Positions 10,511-18,666 of a stretch of 49,213 nucleotides of DNA are shown here, piece after piece. Location: assembly GCA_015488615.1 (NCBI GenBank), contig WFNM01000121.1, positions 1 to 49,213 of the forward strand. Reading direction: 5' to 3'. The notes under the pieces are model-generated. The model was not told the origin of the DNA. It saw only the letters and a program-made list of their open reading frames with translations, and made no database searches. This stretch comes from Sulfurimonas sp. Lineage in GTDB: Bacteria > Campylobacterota > Campylobacteria > Campylobacterales > Sulfurimonadaceae. Positions within the stretch are counted from its first letter, which is position 1. Every line of letters begins with the position of its first letter. The translations under genes were made by a program, and so were the position numbers.

Positions 10511-10912
10511 CTATTCTATAATATCGGCAAGTGTAAGTTCACCGAGAAAAGAGTCTATTTTCCCTTGAAGTTTATGAAGAAATGGCCAGATTGAACAGAT
10601 GTTTGCTTTTTTTGAAGGACAGTTCTCTTCTGATGGTGCACACTCAAAAACTGCTGGTGCTTTTCCTTCAACAGTTGTCATAACTGATAGCATGCTTATT
10701 TCATTAGGCATTTTATCAAGAGAAAACCCACCTTTTGCACCTTTGTAAGATTTGAGAATGCCTTTTTTTGCCAGTGATTGGAGTATCTTTGCTAAAAAAC
10801 TTTTTGGAATATTCAGCTCACGAGAGAGTGTTTCACTATCCATAGGGTCTTTAGAAGAGCTAAGAAGTATTAAAGAGAGTATTGCATATTCACTAGCACG
10901 GGTTATTAACAT
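10511..10912 (-). CDS. Rrf2-family transcriptional regulator with Fe-S-type cysteines
   Basis: The 133 residues form an N-terminal winged helix (YAILSLILLSSS..., then a recognition region ending in KGAKGGFSL, the Rrf2 hallmark wing) and a C-terminal dimer helix. Cysteines at 91, 98 and 106 sit where IscR, NsrR and RsrR bind an iron-sulfur cluster (C-x6-C-x7-C here). A redox, iron or NO-responsive regulator is therefore likely; the ligand cannot be decided from sequence. It is the first gene of a minus-strand operon with flhA and a DHH gene, and divergent from rpsO. It may regulate its own promoter in the 155-base divergent region. Confidence 0.9.
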   Translation of the reverse strand: MLITRASEYAILSLILLSSSKDPMDSETLSRELNIPKSFLAKILQSLAKKGILKSYKGAKGGFSLDKMPNEISMLSVMTTVEGKAPAVFECAPSEENCPSKKANICSIWPFLHKLQGKIDSFLGELTLADIIE

Positions 10913-10942
10913 ATTTTTTCTTTATTATAATTTGTAACTTTT

Positions 10943-10948
10943 ATTATA
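10943..10948 (-). promoter_or_regulatory. -10 element of the Rrf2-flhA-DHH operon promoter
   Basis: TATAAT on the minus strand (plus-strand ATTATA), 31 bases upstream of the Rrf2 start. A second TATAAT on the minus strand at 10924-10929 would leave an almost leaderless message, so the first is preferred. An operator for autoregulation could overlap it, but I see no convincing palindrome. Confidence 0.5.
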
Positions 10949-10998
10949 GCTAAAAAACCTAAAACTACTATGTACTATAAATTAAAGAATAATTTCGC

Positions 10999-11004
10999 TA
11001 TAAT
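10999..11004 (+). promoter_or_regulatory. -10 element of the rpsO promoter
   Basis: GCTATAAT ends at 11004, 63 bases before the rpsO ATG, giving a leader of about 57 bases with a strong AGGAGG at 11057-11062. S15 represses its own translation in several bacteria through leader RNA structure. The leader length would allow this, but I cannot identify the fold. Confidence 0.6.
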
Positions 11005-11067
11005 TCCAATTCAACTTTACATATTAGTGTGTGAATGTTAGATTAATATACCCATCAGGAGGCTATT

Positions 11068-11343
11068 ATGGCTTTAGATTCGGCTAAAATACAAGAAATT
11101 GTTACAAAATACGGACGTAATGAAAACGACACTGGTTCAAGTGAAGTTCAAATTGCATTATTAACTACAAGAATTGCAGAGTTAACTGAGCACTTAAAAG
11201 TGTTCAAAAAAGATCATGCATCACGTTTAGGACTTCTTAAACTTGTTGGTCAACGTCGTCGTTTAATGAGATATTTCAAACGTAAAGACAAAGACGCTTA
11301 CATGAAACTTGTTGATGCTCTTGAAATCCGTGATAACATCTAG
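11068..11343 (+). CDS. rpsO: 30S ribosomal protein S15
   Basis: Primary 16S rRNA-binding protein of the small-subunit platform. The 91 residues are full length for S15 (88-91) and carry the conserved [21 protein letters not shown] helix region (about 22-42), the [20 protein letters not shown] stretch near 50-69, and the ending K-x-x-Y-x-x-L. AGGAGG precedes the ATG. It is transcribed alone from its own promoter, divergent from the Rrf2 operon, and closed by a clear terminator. Confidence 0.98.
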   Translation: MALDSAKIQEIVTKYGRNENDTGSSEVQIALLTTRIAELTEHLKVFKKDHASRLGLLKLVGQRRRLMRYFKRKDKDAYMKLVDALEIRDNI

Positions 11344-11361
11344 TTAGCACACTTTTTCTTT

Positions 11362-11401
11362 CAGTCTAAGAATTTTTTCTTAGATTGAACCTCTTTTTTT
11401 C
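11362..11401 (+). terminator. Rho-independent terminator of rpsO
   Basis: An 11-pair stem (CAGTCTAAGAA at 11362-11372 with TTCTTAGATTG at 11377-11387, one G-T pair) with a TTTT loop, followed shortly by a run of T at 11393-11401. It separates rpsO from the chemosensory operon. Confidence 0.8.
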
Positions 11402-11595
11402 TATTAATTAAATCATAAAAACTTATAATTTATAAAAATATAAATGCTATATGACATTGCTCTGTCCCTACTATTCAACTATTCTCTAAATATCCTCATT
11501 TAATATATATTTATCCATTTTTTTTTGTAAATTCAATTCTCTTTTAGTGTTGAAGTAGTAAGATTTGTGCAATTTAATTTTATTGGAGATTTATT
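11402..11595. promoter_or_regulatory. AT-rich leader region of the chemosensory operon
   Basis: Nearly 200 bases without a gene, very AT-rich, with T runs around 11519-11526. The operon promoter must lie here because rpsO ends in a terminator. A possible -10 is TAAGAT at 11559-11564, but no matching -35 and no good sigma-54 or sigma-28 signature is visible, so the promoter class is undecided. The ribosome site TTGGAGAT at 11583-11590 serves the first gene. Confidence 0.45.
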
Positions 11596-12027
11596 GTGTC
11601 GAAAAATAATAATAATGATATAAGTGTAGAAGGTTTAACTTTTTTGGATGATGGTGAAGTTCTCTTTAATGATCTCTATCTTCTTTCTGAAACCGATGAA
11701 AAAGGAATCCTAACTTATGCAAGTGACTCATTTTTTAAAGTAGCAAATATGACAGAAGAAGACTTAATTGGGCAACCGCATAATATAGTTAGACATCCAG
11801 ACATGCCTAGAACAGCATTTAAATCTCTTTGGAATGATGTTCAGTCTAAAGGGTTTTGGACAGGTTATGTAAAGAACTCTCGTAAAGGTGGCGGATACTA
11901 TTGGGTATATGCAACAGTACTTCGTTCTATAGATAAAAGCGGCAATACTAAATATGTATCAATTAGAGTAAAACCTTCACGCGAAGACATTCAAAAAGCA
12001 ATTGAGCTTTACGCAACATTAGATTAA
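11596..12027 (+). CDS. Stand-alone PAS sensor protein, Aer/CetB type
   Basis: Soluble 143-residue protein made almost entirely of one PAS domain (about 25-130). [11 protein letters not shown] at 61-71 and the following FWTGYVKN...[10 protein letters not shown] are typical of the FAD-binding PAS of Aer and CetB, which report cellular redox or electron-transport state. There is no membrane or output domain, so it must act in trans, most simply on the receptor encoded 16 bases downstream, as CetB does on CetA in Campylobacter. Start is GTG at 11596, 5 bases after TTGGAGAT. Flavin binding is inferred from motif similarity; a haem PAS is less likely. Confidence 0.85.
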   Translation: MSKNNNNDISVEGLTFLDDGEVLFNDLYLLSETDEKGILTYASDSFFKVANMTEEDLIGQPHNIVRHPDMPRTAFKSLWNDVQSKGFWTGYVKNSRKGGGYYWVYATVLRSIDKSGNTKYVSIRVKPSREDIQKAIELYATLD

Positions 12028-12043
12028 GAGTAAGGAAAATATA

Positions 12044-13933
12044 ATGGCATTAATGAAAAAAGGAAGTTCGTCTTCATCTCACAGTGTAGTCTCTTCAAGT
12101 GGCACAGATAAACGCAAGCAGAGAACATTAGCAAAGCAGCAACAGATAAGTGAAAGTATTGCAGGTGTCTCTATGAGTATCTTAGATAATGCACAAGAGA
12201 GTGTAAGTGCTATAGAACAGCTCAAATCTTCTATGGAACAGATTGCTACTGCAGCAGAAGAAAATAGCGGTGCAAGTGAGCAAGCCCTTTCAAATGTAAA
12301 GAACATTAGCTCAAATATAAATAAAATGACCACAACAATTAATGCAGTAACAGTTTCAACTCTCTCTGCTGGTGATAACATTATGGGTGCAGTTAGTAAA
12401 ATTAATGTAAGTGTTGAACGCATGGGTAATGCAGTAACCGTAGCTAAAGAGTCTTCAACAAAAAGTGAAGAGCTTAAAGAGTCTTCACAAAACATTGGAA
12501 ATGCAGTTGGCTTTATTGCGAAGATTGCAGATCAAACAAATCTTCTTGCCCTAAACGCAGCTATCGAAGCGAGTCGTGCTAAAGAGCATGGAAAAGGTTT
12601 TGCGGTTGTCGCTGATGAGACACGTGCCTTAGCTGGTGAGAGTGAAAAAAATGCAGAGTTTATCTCTGAGCTTGTAAATAAGATTCAGGGAAGTATCGAT
12701 AGCATTATTAAAAGTATTGGTGCTACTACAAATACTATTTCTGGTAATGGAGTAAAAGGTAATGAACTTGCATTAAAGATGGAAGAGCTTACAAAAATAG
12801 CTGTTTATTCTGTAGAAGCTGCAAGAAGTATAGGTTCTTACACTAGTCAACTTGGTGATTTTATAGAAAAAATCAATGATGGTTCTGTAGATATAGCACA
12901 GGCATCTAGCGAGATAGCACTTTCAGTGGAACGCACTCTTAACTCTATAGAAGTCCAGTCAGATGCATTAGCACAAACGGAAGATGATATAAAAGAGTTG
13001 TCAAATCAAGCAGAAGAATTAAAGTACTCTACAGACACAATGAAGTCGGCAGAAGATATCGCTATGAGTGCAGATACTATAGGCGCATCTATGGATGAGA
13101 TTCAAAATGCACTAGAAGAAGTGACAAGTTCCCTTAATCAGATGGAAGACTCTTCACAAAGTACAAATCAGAGTGCTTTAAACAATAAAGAACTTGTTGA
13201 AGCAGGTTTAGGTACAGCAAAAGATATTGATAAGCTTATTGAGATAGCAAGAAGAAACTTTGATCTTTTAAAAATTTCTTTTAATGAAGTAAAATCTTCA
13301 GTTGTTGAAATTAAAACTTCTTTTTCGGATTCTATTTCACAGGGTAATAGTGCAGCAACAGAATTAAATGTTATTGTAAAAGAGACAAAGAGTGTAGATA
13401 AGACAGTTGGGAACATCTCTAACTCAATAGTACAACTTAATATGCTTGCTATTAGTGGAAGTATTGAAGCTGCTCGTGCTGGAGACTTTGGAAAAGGTTT
13501 TGCAGTTGTAAGTGCAGATATTAGAAACTTAGCAAAAGATTCTGAGAGTAATACAGAAAAGATCAATGACATTGTCGAGTCAATGAACTCTGAGATTGAC
13601 ACAGTTAAGGGTGACTGGAATGATCTATTATACTCTCAAGGGATAGAAGAAGCTAGTGTAAATTCTTTAGTAAATGACATTATTGTAATCACAGAGCTTT
13701 TAGTTGATTTACTTGATAAGTATACAGGGCTTAAAGCTACTAATGATCAAAATCTTGAAGGTATGAATCAGGTTATGATTGGTATTAATGAAATTCAAAA
13801 AGCAGTAGAGCTTAGTGCAAGAAACGCAAGTGAATCTCGTAAAGCAAGTGAACTTATTATTGATACTGTAACACATATTAGTGAAGGTGTTGAAGAGTTA
13901 GCAGTTATGGCAGATGAACTACAACAAGGGTAA
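12044..13933 (+). CDS. Cytoplasmic methyl-accepting chemotaxis protein with two signalling tips (DosM-like)
   Basis: A 629-residue, nearly all-helical receptor with no hydrophobic segment, hence soluble. The first 33 residues are a disordered-looking Ser-rich, Lys/Arg-rich tail. Two separate hairpin-tip motifs of the MCP signalling domain follow: residues 153-199 ([19 protein letters not shown], then [15 protein letters not shown]) and 457-498 ([18 protein letters not shown], then [15 protein letters not shown]), about 304 residues apart. Each is flanked by roughly 110 residues of heptad-like helix on each side. V. cholerae DosM is the known precedent for a double-MCP soluble receptor, which stabilises two-layer cytoplasmic arrays. 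The second tip lacks the usual N in LNAA, so the tips may differ in partner choice. No C-terminal CheR-tethering pentapeptide is present. Confidence 0.92.
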   Translation: MALMKKGSSSSSHSVVSSSGTDKRKQRTLAKQQQISESIAGVSMSILDNAQESVSAIEQLKSSMEQIATAAEENSGASEQALSNVKNISSNINKMTTTINAVTVSTLSAGDNIMGAVSKINVSVERMGNAVTVAKESSTKSEELKESSQNIGNAVGFIAKIADQTNLLALNAAIEASRAKEHGKGFAVVADETRALAGESEKNAEFISELVNKIQGSIDSIIKSIGATTNTISGNGVKGNELALKMEELTKIAVYSVEAARSIGSYTSQLGDFIEKINDGSVDIAQASSEIALSVERTLNSIEVQSDALAQTEDDIKELSNQAEELKYSTDTMKSAEDIAMSADTIGASMDEIQNALEEVTSSLNQMEDSSQSTNQSALNNKELVEAGLGTAKDIDKLIEIARRNFDLLKISFNEVKSSVVEIKTSFSDSISQGNSAATELNVIVKETKSVDKTVGNISNSIVQLNMLAISGSIEAARAGDFGKGFAVVSADIRNLAKDSESNTEKINDIVESMNSEIDTVKGDWNDLLYSQGIEEASVNSLVNDIIVITELLVDLLDKYTGLKATNDQNLEGMNQVMIGINEIQKAVELSARNASESRKASELIIDTVTHISEGVEELAVMADELQQG

Positions 13934-13948
13934 AAGTAGGTGAAGACT

Positions 13949-15322
13949 ATGCAAGTTGATGAGGTTTTGATTGTAAAAAATGCTCATGAAAATTATGGTA
14001 TATCTACTGAAGATATTAACCAGATTTCAAGAGTTCCAGATTTGATGCTTCTTCCCTTATGTCCATTTGGGGTAAGAGGTTTATGCTCTGTTGGAGGTAG
14101 TGTCGTTTCTATGGTAGATATGAATCTACTTCTTGGGATGTCAGAGGTAAATTTAGCTGATTCTAAGGCAAGAATAATTAGTCTCAATGAAGATATTACT
14201 TCAAATGCACTACTTGTAAGTGATGTGTATAATACTATAGAAATCGACCAAAAAAATATTGAATATATAGAAACTGAAGATGACCCTGTTATAGCTATCT
14301 ATAAGTATGATGATATTTTAGTGCAAGTACTTTCTTTAGAAAAAATGTTTAGTAAAATGAGTAAAGTTGCTATAGAGTCAAAAGAGATAGTAGCAGGGAA
14401 GATAAAAGATAATATAGTAAAAGAAGAAAAGTATAAACGATTTTTAATCTTTGCAATGGAAAACGAAAAATATGCCTTAGATATTGATTTTCTTCAAGAA
14501 ATTATTTTAGCAGATACAAAATATACAAATATTTCTGGAACTTCTGATGAAGTTTTAGGTCTTATTACTCTTAGAGAAGAGTTGCTGGTGGTCATTGATC
14601 TTCGAGTCTATTATGATTTTAAGTCTACAAAGAGTGAATCAAATCGAATTTTAGTTGTTTCTTATAATAATAAAAAAATAGGTCTTCTTATAAATAGTAT
14701 CATAGATATTAAAAATATAGCACTTAAAAACATTGAATATATGAGTGAAGCATTTGAAGGCAATAAAATAGCAGGTGTCATTCATAATGAAGATACATTA
14801 ATATCTTTTTTTGATGATAAACTTATAACAGAAATTTTTATGAAAAATGAGACTTTTATAGATGCAAATATAGATGTTCTAGAGCAAAATGAAAGTACTA
14901 AAGAATATGAAAAAGAAGTTATAATCTTCAAGCTTGCACAAAAAGAGTATGCCTTTGATGTAGATTATGTAGATGAGATCATAGATATGGTGTCTTCGAC
15001 AAAAGTTGCATTTACACAAGAGTATATTGATGGAATAATTAATATTAGAGGTCAGATAGTAGCAACACTTTCTTTTTTTGAGAAATTGAATATTCCAACT
15101 GTAATTACTGAAGAAGCTAAGATTATTATCTGTAATATCGAGAATAACCGTATAGGCTTTATTGTGGATAGTGTTAGTGATATTATGAGTATTGAAAAGG
15201 AGGATATCATAGAAGAGAGTGAAGGTTATTTTAATAATATTCTTCATCTTGATAATGGCAAACGACTTATTCTCTCCATGGATATAAAAAAAATAGTGAG
15301 TTCGGAGCATATAAATGGCTAA
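13949..15322 (+). CDS. Triple CheW-domain coupling protein
   Basis: About 457 residues composed of three consecutive CheW-like domains. Numbered from the GTG at 13940, they span roughly 5-138, 165-302 and 324-455. Each has the pattern of a sheet strand with a hydrophobic core, then [G/R]-x-x-x-[L/I]-[R/G] turns: FGVRGLCSVGGSVVSMVDM; VLGLITLREELLVVIDLR; YIDGIINIRGQIVATLSF. CheW couples receptors to CheA, so a three-domain version could act as a scaffold between receptor tips and kinase. Start choice: the longer GTG at 13940 has a poor ribosome site, while the ATG at 13949 sits 8 bases after AGG, so I prefer ATG. The 3' end overlaps cheB by 8 bases. Confidence 0.85.
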   Translation: MQVDEVLIVKNAHENYGISTEDINQISRVPDLMLLPLCPFGVRGLCSVGGSVVSMVDMNLLLGMSEVNLADSKARIISLNEDITSNALLVSDVYNTIEIDQKNIEYIETEDDPVIAIYKYDDILVQVLSLEKMFSKMSKVAIESKEIVAGKIKDNIVKEEKYKRFLIFAMENEKYALDIDFLQEIILADTKYTNISGTSDEVLGLITLREELLVVIDLRVYYDFKSTKSESNRILVVSYNNKKIGLLINSIIDIKNIALKNIEYMSEAFEGNKIAGVIHNEDTLISFFDDKLITEIFMKNETFIDANIDVLEQNESTKEYEKEVIIFKLAQKEYAFDVDYVDEIIDMVSSTKVAFTQEYIDGIINIRGQIVATLSFFEKLNIPTVITEEAKIIICNIENNRIGFIVDSVSDIMSIEKEDIIEESEGYFNNILHLDNGKRLILSMDIKKIVSSEHING

Positions 15323-16385
15323 AAAAGTACTAATAGTAGATGATTCAGCACTTGTTCGAAAACAGCTAACACAGATGATAGAGACTCTTGGCTTCGAGAT
15401 AGAGACTGCAAGAAATGGTCAAGAAGCAGTAGCTAAGGCAACTAATCAGCAGTACGATGTTATTACAATGGATATTAATATGCCTATTATGGATGGCATT
15501 GAAGCTGTTCGTCAAATAATGCAATCTCAACCAACTGCTATACTTATGGTAAGCTCTTTGACAACTGCAGATGCAAGTATAACTATGGATGCACTTGATT
15601 TGGGTGCAGTTGATTTCATAGCTAAACCTGGAACTATGAATGTTGGAGAAAATGAGAACCGTGAAGAAATTTTAGCAAAAGTAAAATCACTGAGTCGTAT
15701 CTCTCCAAGACGTCTTAAACGAAAGCTTGCACAGCCTTCTCTACGCGAAAGACATCGTGCCACTTCTGAGCGAAGAGAGCGGGCAGTTGTTCATCCATGC
15801 AGCTCTAAAGATATTGAAAAAGTAATTCTTATAGGCTCTTCAACAGGTGGACCAGGCTTGATTGAGCAGATATGCTCTGCTTTTCCTGCAGACTTTAAAC
15901 ATACTGTTTGTATTGTTCAGCATATGCCAGAACAGTTCACTGCTGCATTTGCACAGAGACTAGACCGTGCTGCAAGCCTTAGTGTTCAAGAAACAAAGCA
16001 AAATATGGAACTTCTTCCAGGTCATATTTATGTTGCTAAGGGTGGAGTACATCTTAACTTTGCTAAAAAAGTCTCTGGTAAAATAGTACTTCGTGAAGAC
16101 AGTAAAAAAGGTGATAATTTCTTTCAACCAAGTGTGAACGAAATGATGAAAAGTGCTTTAGAAATTTTTAAGGGTAAAGACTTAGTAGGCGTTATTTTAA
16201 CTGGTATCGGTGATGATGGTGCTGATGCTATGGTGGCTTTAAAAAAAGCTGGTGCATATACTTTAGGTGAAAGTGAAGAGAGTGCTACTGTCTATGGTAT
16301 GCCTAAAGAAGCTTATGATAGAGGCGGAGTTTTAGAACAACTTGCTTTTCCTGCTATCTTAAGAAAAATAGTAGCACTTAGATAG
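15315..16385 (+). CDS. cheB: CheB: receiver plus protein-glutamate methylesterase/deamidase
   Basis: Removes methyl groups from receptor glutamates and deamidates glutamines, giving adaptation. The 356 residues contain an N-terminal receiver domain (D9/D10, phospho-acceptor D53 in TMDINMP, K104 in FIAKPG) and a linker rich in Arg. The C-terminal esterase domain has catalytic Ser in GSSTGGP, His in QHMPEQF and Asp in TGIGDDGADAM. This is the full-length, phosphorylation-controlled form; C. jejuni CheB is known to lack the receiver. Overlap with the upstream CheW gene by 8 bases suggests coupled translation. Confidence 0.96.
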   Translation: MAKKVLIVDDSALVRKQLTQMIETLGFEIETARNGQEAVAKATNQQYDVITMDINMPIMDGIEAVRQIMQSQPTAILMVSSLTTADASITMDALDLGAVDFIAKPGTMNVGENENREEILAKVKSLSRISPRRLKRKLAQPSLRERHRATSERRERAVVHPCSSKDIEKVILIGSSTGGPGLIEQICSAFPADFKHTVCIVQHMPEQFTAAFAQRLDRAASLSVQETKQNMELLPGHIYVAKGGVHLNFAKKVSGKIVLREDSKKGDNFFQPSVNEMMKSALEIFKGKDLVGVILTGIGDDGADAMVALKKAGAYTLGESEESATVYGMPKEAYDRGGVLEQLAFPAILRKIVALR

Positions 16386-16401
16386 AGAAGGGGTGATATA
16401 A

Positions 16402-17025
16402 ATGGCATTAGTAAAAAATCATGAAAAACAGAATATTGTTGAGTTGGAGAGTTATGTTACTTTAGATGAAGCGATAGAAGCATTTGAAAATGCTGATGAA
16501 GATGCAGACAAAGACTATATTATAGAAGAGATTGTAAACTTTCATAATGGTGGAGATTTTCTTATTGAGTATATTTATCAAGAAGACATACACAAAAATA
16601 TTGCTACAAAGATAGCTTCTACTATCTCTTCTATGGATCCAGATGAAGCACCTATTGAAAAGATTATGGAGTTACTTAAACTTGAAAATGCTTATATCCG
16701 TAACCTTGGTATATCAATGCTTCGTAATTTTGGAGCAGCTATTAAGTACTACATTGTGAAATTTTTAATTGGTGAAGACAGAGACTTAAGAATCTTTGCT
16801 ATTAATGTTCTTGGTGATGTTGATTTCTCAGAGTCGCGTGATATGCTAGTTGAGTTACTTCAGACAGAAGAAGATATAAATGTTGCGATGACAGCGGTTG
16901 ATTATATGGGAGAGATAGGAGAAGTGGATGATATACCGCTCCTTGAATCTCTTAAAGAACGTTTTTCTGGTGAGTTCTATGTTGAGTTTGCTGTTGATGG
17001 TGCTATTGCACTCATAAAAGGGTAA
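16402..17025 (+). CDS. HEAT-repeat-like helical protein of the chemosensory operon
   Basis: A 207-residue acidic protein with repeated amphipathic helix pairs of HEAT/PBS-lyase type. The clearest units are around residues 95-120 (NAYIRNLGISMLRNFG), 125-150 (DRDLRIFAINVLGDVD) and 155-185 (DINVAMTAVDYMGEIG). Such repeats are protein-protein interaction scaffolds. There is no catalytic motif, signal peptide or membrane segment. It lies 17 bases after cheB and 5 before cheR, so a role with the adaptation enzymes or array assembly is the contextual guess. I do not recognise a named family. Confidence 0.75.
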   Translation: MALVKNHEKQNIVELESYVTLDEAIEAFENADEDADKDYIIEEIVNFHNGGDFLIEYIYQEDIHKNIATKIASTISSMDPDEAPIEKIMELLKLENAYIRNLGISMLRNFGAAIKYYIVKFLIGEDRDLRIFAINVLGDVDFSESRDMLVELLQTEEDINVAMTAVDYMGEIGEVDDIPLLESLKERFSGEFYVEFAVDGAIALIKG

Positions 17026-17029
17026 GCTC

Positions 17030-17860
17030 ATGGCTCATCTATTATCTAAAGAAAACTTTGCAAAGATCGGAGAATTTATCTATAGAAAGAGTGGAATCAG
17101 TTTAGAAGTTGATAAGCACTTTGATAAGATTGCAAAGTATATAGATAAGCGCTCTGCTGAATTAGGATTGGACAATTTTCGTAAGTACTTTTTTAAACTT
17201 CGTTTTGAAGATAAAGATGGGTTAGAGTTTCAAGAGCTTATGAATGCGGTTACTGTAAATGAGACATATTTTTTTAGAGAAAAAGATCAGTTTGAAGTCT
17301 TGGTAAACTCTATACTTCCTGAACTGCATAAAAAAATGCCAGCTTCAAAAACACTGCGCATACTCTCATCTCCTTGTTCAACTGGTGAAGAGCCATACTC
17401 TATGATACTTCATATCGTAGAAGAGGGTACAGTTGTCGAAGAGAGAGATATTGAAGTAGTAGGTATTGATATTGATTCTACTGTTATTAAAAAAGCTGAA
17501 ATTGCGAAGTATAGTGATCGTTCTGTGCATGCTATACCAAAACCAATTTTAAATAAATGGTTTGTGAAGAAACCATTAGGCTATGAGCTTGGTGATGACC
17601 TTAAAGGAAGTGTGGATTTTCAAGTAGCTAACATTTTTGATAAAGCACAGATGAGAAAGCTTGGAAAGTTTGATGTTATATTTTCAAGAAATATGCTTAT
17701 CTATTTTGATGATGCCTCAAGAAAAGAGGTTGCCATGACTTTTTATGATATGTTAAACCCTGGTGGTTATGTTCTTTTAGGACATGCTGAATATATGAGT
17801 CGAATAGTTTCCGTATTTAATGCGAAGAAAGTTGACAATACTTTGATATACCAAAAGTAA
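17030..17860 (+). CDS. cheR: CheR: SAM-dependent chemoreceptor glutamate methyltransferase
   Basis: Methylates receptor glutamates using S-adenosylmethionine, opposing CheB. The 276 residues show the small N-terminal helical domain followed by the methyltransferase domain. Hallmarks are VNETYFFREKDQFEVL near 79, LSSPCSTGEEPYSM near 112 (SAM-binding loop), FDVIFSRNMLIYFD near 220 and PGGYVLLGHAEYM near 247. Length is typical. It sits 5 bases after the HEAT-repeat gene. The receptor in this operon lacks a pentapeptide tether, so CheR should dock directly on the methylation helices. Confidence 0.96.
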   Translation: MAHLLSKENFAKIGEFIYRKSGISLEVDKHFDKIAKYIDKRSAELGLDNFRKYFFKLRFEDKDGLEFQELMNAVTVNETYFFREKDQFEVLVNSILPELHKKMPASKTLRILSSPCSTGEEPYSMILHIVEEGTVVEERDIEVVGIDIDSTVIKKAEIAKYSDRSVHAIPKPILNKWFVKKPLGYELGDDLKGSVDFQVANIFDKAQMRKLGKFDVIFSRNMLIYFDDASRKEVAMTFYDMLNPGGYVLLGHAEYMSRIVSVFNAKKVDNTLIYQK

Positions 17861-17880
17861 ATAAAAATTAAGGAATATAT

Positions 17881-18255
17881 ATGCCATTAGTAATATTTGT
17901 AGATGATAGTGAGACAGCATTAGCTTCAACGAGAATGGTTACAAACTCAATGCCAATAGAAGTAAAACAGTATACAGAGGCACAGGTTGCCCTAGCAGAA
18001 ATAAAAGCTGGATTAACACCAGACTTAATCATTACAGACCTTAATATGCCTGTAATGAATGGATTTGAGTTTTTAAAAGGGCTACGTGAGGTCCCTGCCA
18101 CGAAACGTACACCAACTCTGATGCTTACAACAGAAACAAAGCCTGAACTTAAGCAACAAGGAAAGGCACTTGGACTAACAGGATGGATAGTTAAACCATT
18201 TAATCCAGCACAACTTAAATCAGCGATAACTAGAGTGCTGCGTTTACCTGCATAA
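17881..18255 (+). CDS. CheY-like response regulator (first of two)
   Basis: Single receiver domain, 124 residues. Acidic pocket D8/D9, phospho-acceptor D53 within IITDLNMPVMNG, Thr in LMLTTE near 83 and Lys in WIVKPF at 105 are all present, so it should be phosphorylated by CheA. The aromatic position equivalent to CheY Tyr106 is Trp (GWIVKP), unlike classic flagellar-motor CheY. It may therefore serve as a phosphate sink or signal to something other than the motor. It is 21 bases after cheR and 10 before the CheZ-like gene. Confidence 0.92.
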   Translation: MPLVIFVDDSETALASTRMVTNSMPIEVKQYTEAQVALAEIKAGLTPDLIITDLNMPVMNGFEFLKGLREVPATKRTPTLMLTTETKPELKQQGKALGLTGWIVKPFNPAQLKSAITRVLRLPA

Positions 18256-18264
18256 GGACTAAAA

Positions 18265-18657
18265 ATGATAATGCTTGATTCGATAGATGAACTACTTACA
18301 CATATTAAAGAGGTACAGCTTGATGTTATAGAACTGTCAAATGAATCTTTAATGAAAATGAGTAGTTTCATGGAAAAAAATGGTCTTGAAATTGATGAAG
18401 ATATTTCAACTGCTTTGCAGTATCAAGATATTATTACACAACAACTTACTGCGACTATAGATGCGATTGAAAGTGCGAAAACAAGTTTAGATATTTTTTC
18501 GCATGCTTACAAGAGTGATGAGGGTTTAGCTAACGAAAGTATTTCTAAACTCAAAGAAAAACTCAACTTAACTTTGCAAGAAGCTAAAGATAAGAAGAGT
18601 CGGTTTTCTGGAAAATCTGCAGAGAGTTCTGTAGATGATGAAATAGAATTTTTTTAG
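18265..18657 (+). CDS. Small helical protein with CheZ-like D-x-x-x-Q motif (putative CheY phosphatase)
   Basis: A 130-residue, predicted mostly helical protein between two CheY genes. In its central helix QYQDIITQQL supplies D55 and Q59, matching the D-x-x-x-Q spacing of the CheZ active site (D143 and Q147 in E. coli, within QDLTGQ). The end is a Ser/Lys-rich linker followed by an acidic-aromatic tail, DDEIEFF (124-130), resembling the CheY-binding C-terminal peptide of CheZ. It is shorter than E. coli CheZ (214 residues) and overall similarity is low, so the call rests on motif spacing, tail and location. A non-enzymatic CheY-binding adaptor is the alternative. ATG at 18265 fits AAGGA better than the ATG at 18271. 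Confidence 0.6.
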   Translation: MIMLDSIDELLTHIKEVQLDVIELSNESLMKMSSFMEKNGLEIDEDISTALQYQDIITQQLTATIDAIESAKTSLDIFSHAYKSDEGLANESISKLKEKLNLTLQEAKDKKSRFSGKSAESSVDDEIEFF

Positions 18658-18666
18658 GAGAATATT

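Noticed and set aside
12079-12495. 138-residue open frame on the minus strand
   Set aside because: It lies entirely opposite the first part of the double-tipped receptor, has low-complexity hydrophobic/Ser content and no ribosome site. It is a shadow of the receptor codon pattern.
14879-15310. 143-residue minus-strand frame opposite the triple CheW gene
   Set aside because: The translation is Ile/Phe/Asn/Tyr-rich, typical of the complement of AT-rich coding DNA; there is no start signal and no recognisable domain.
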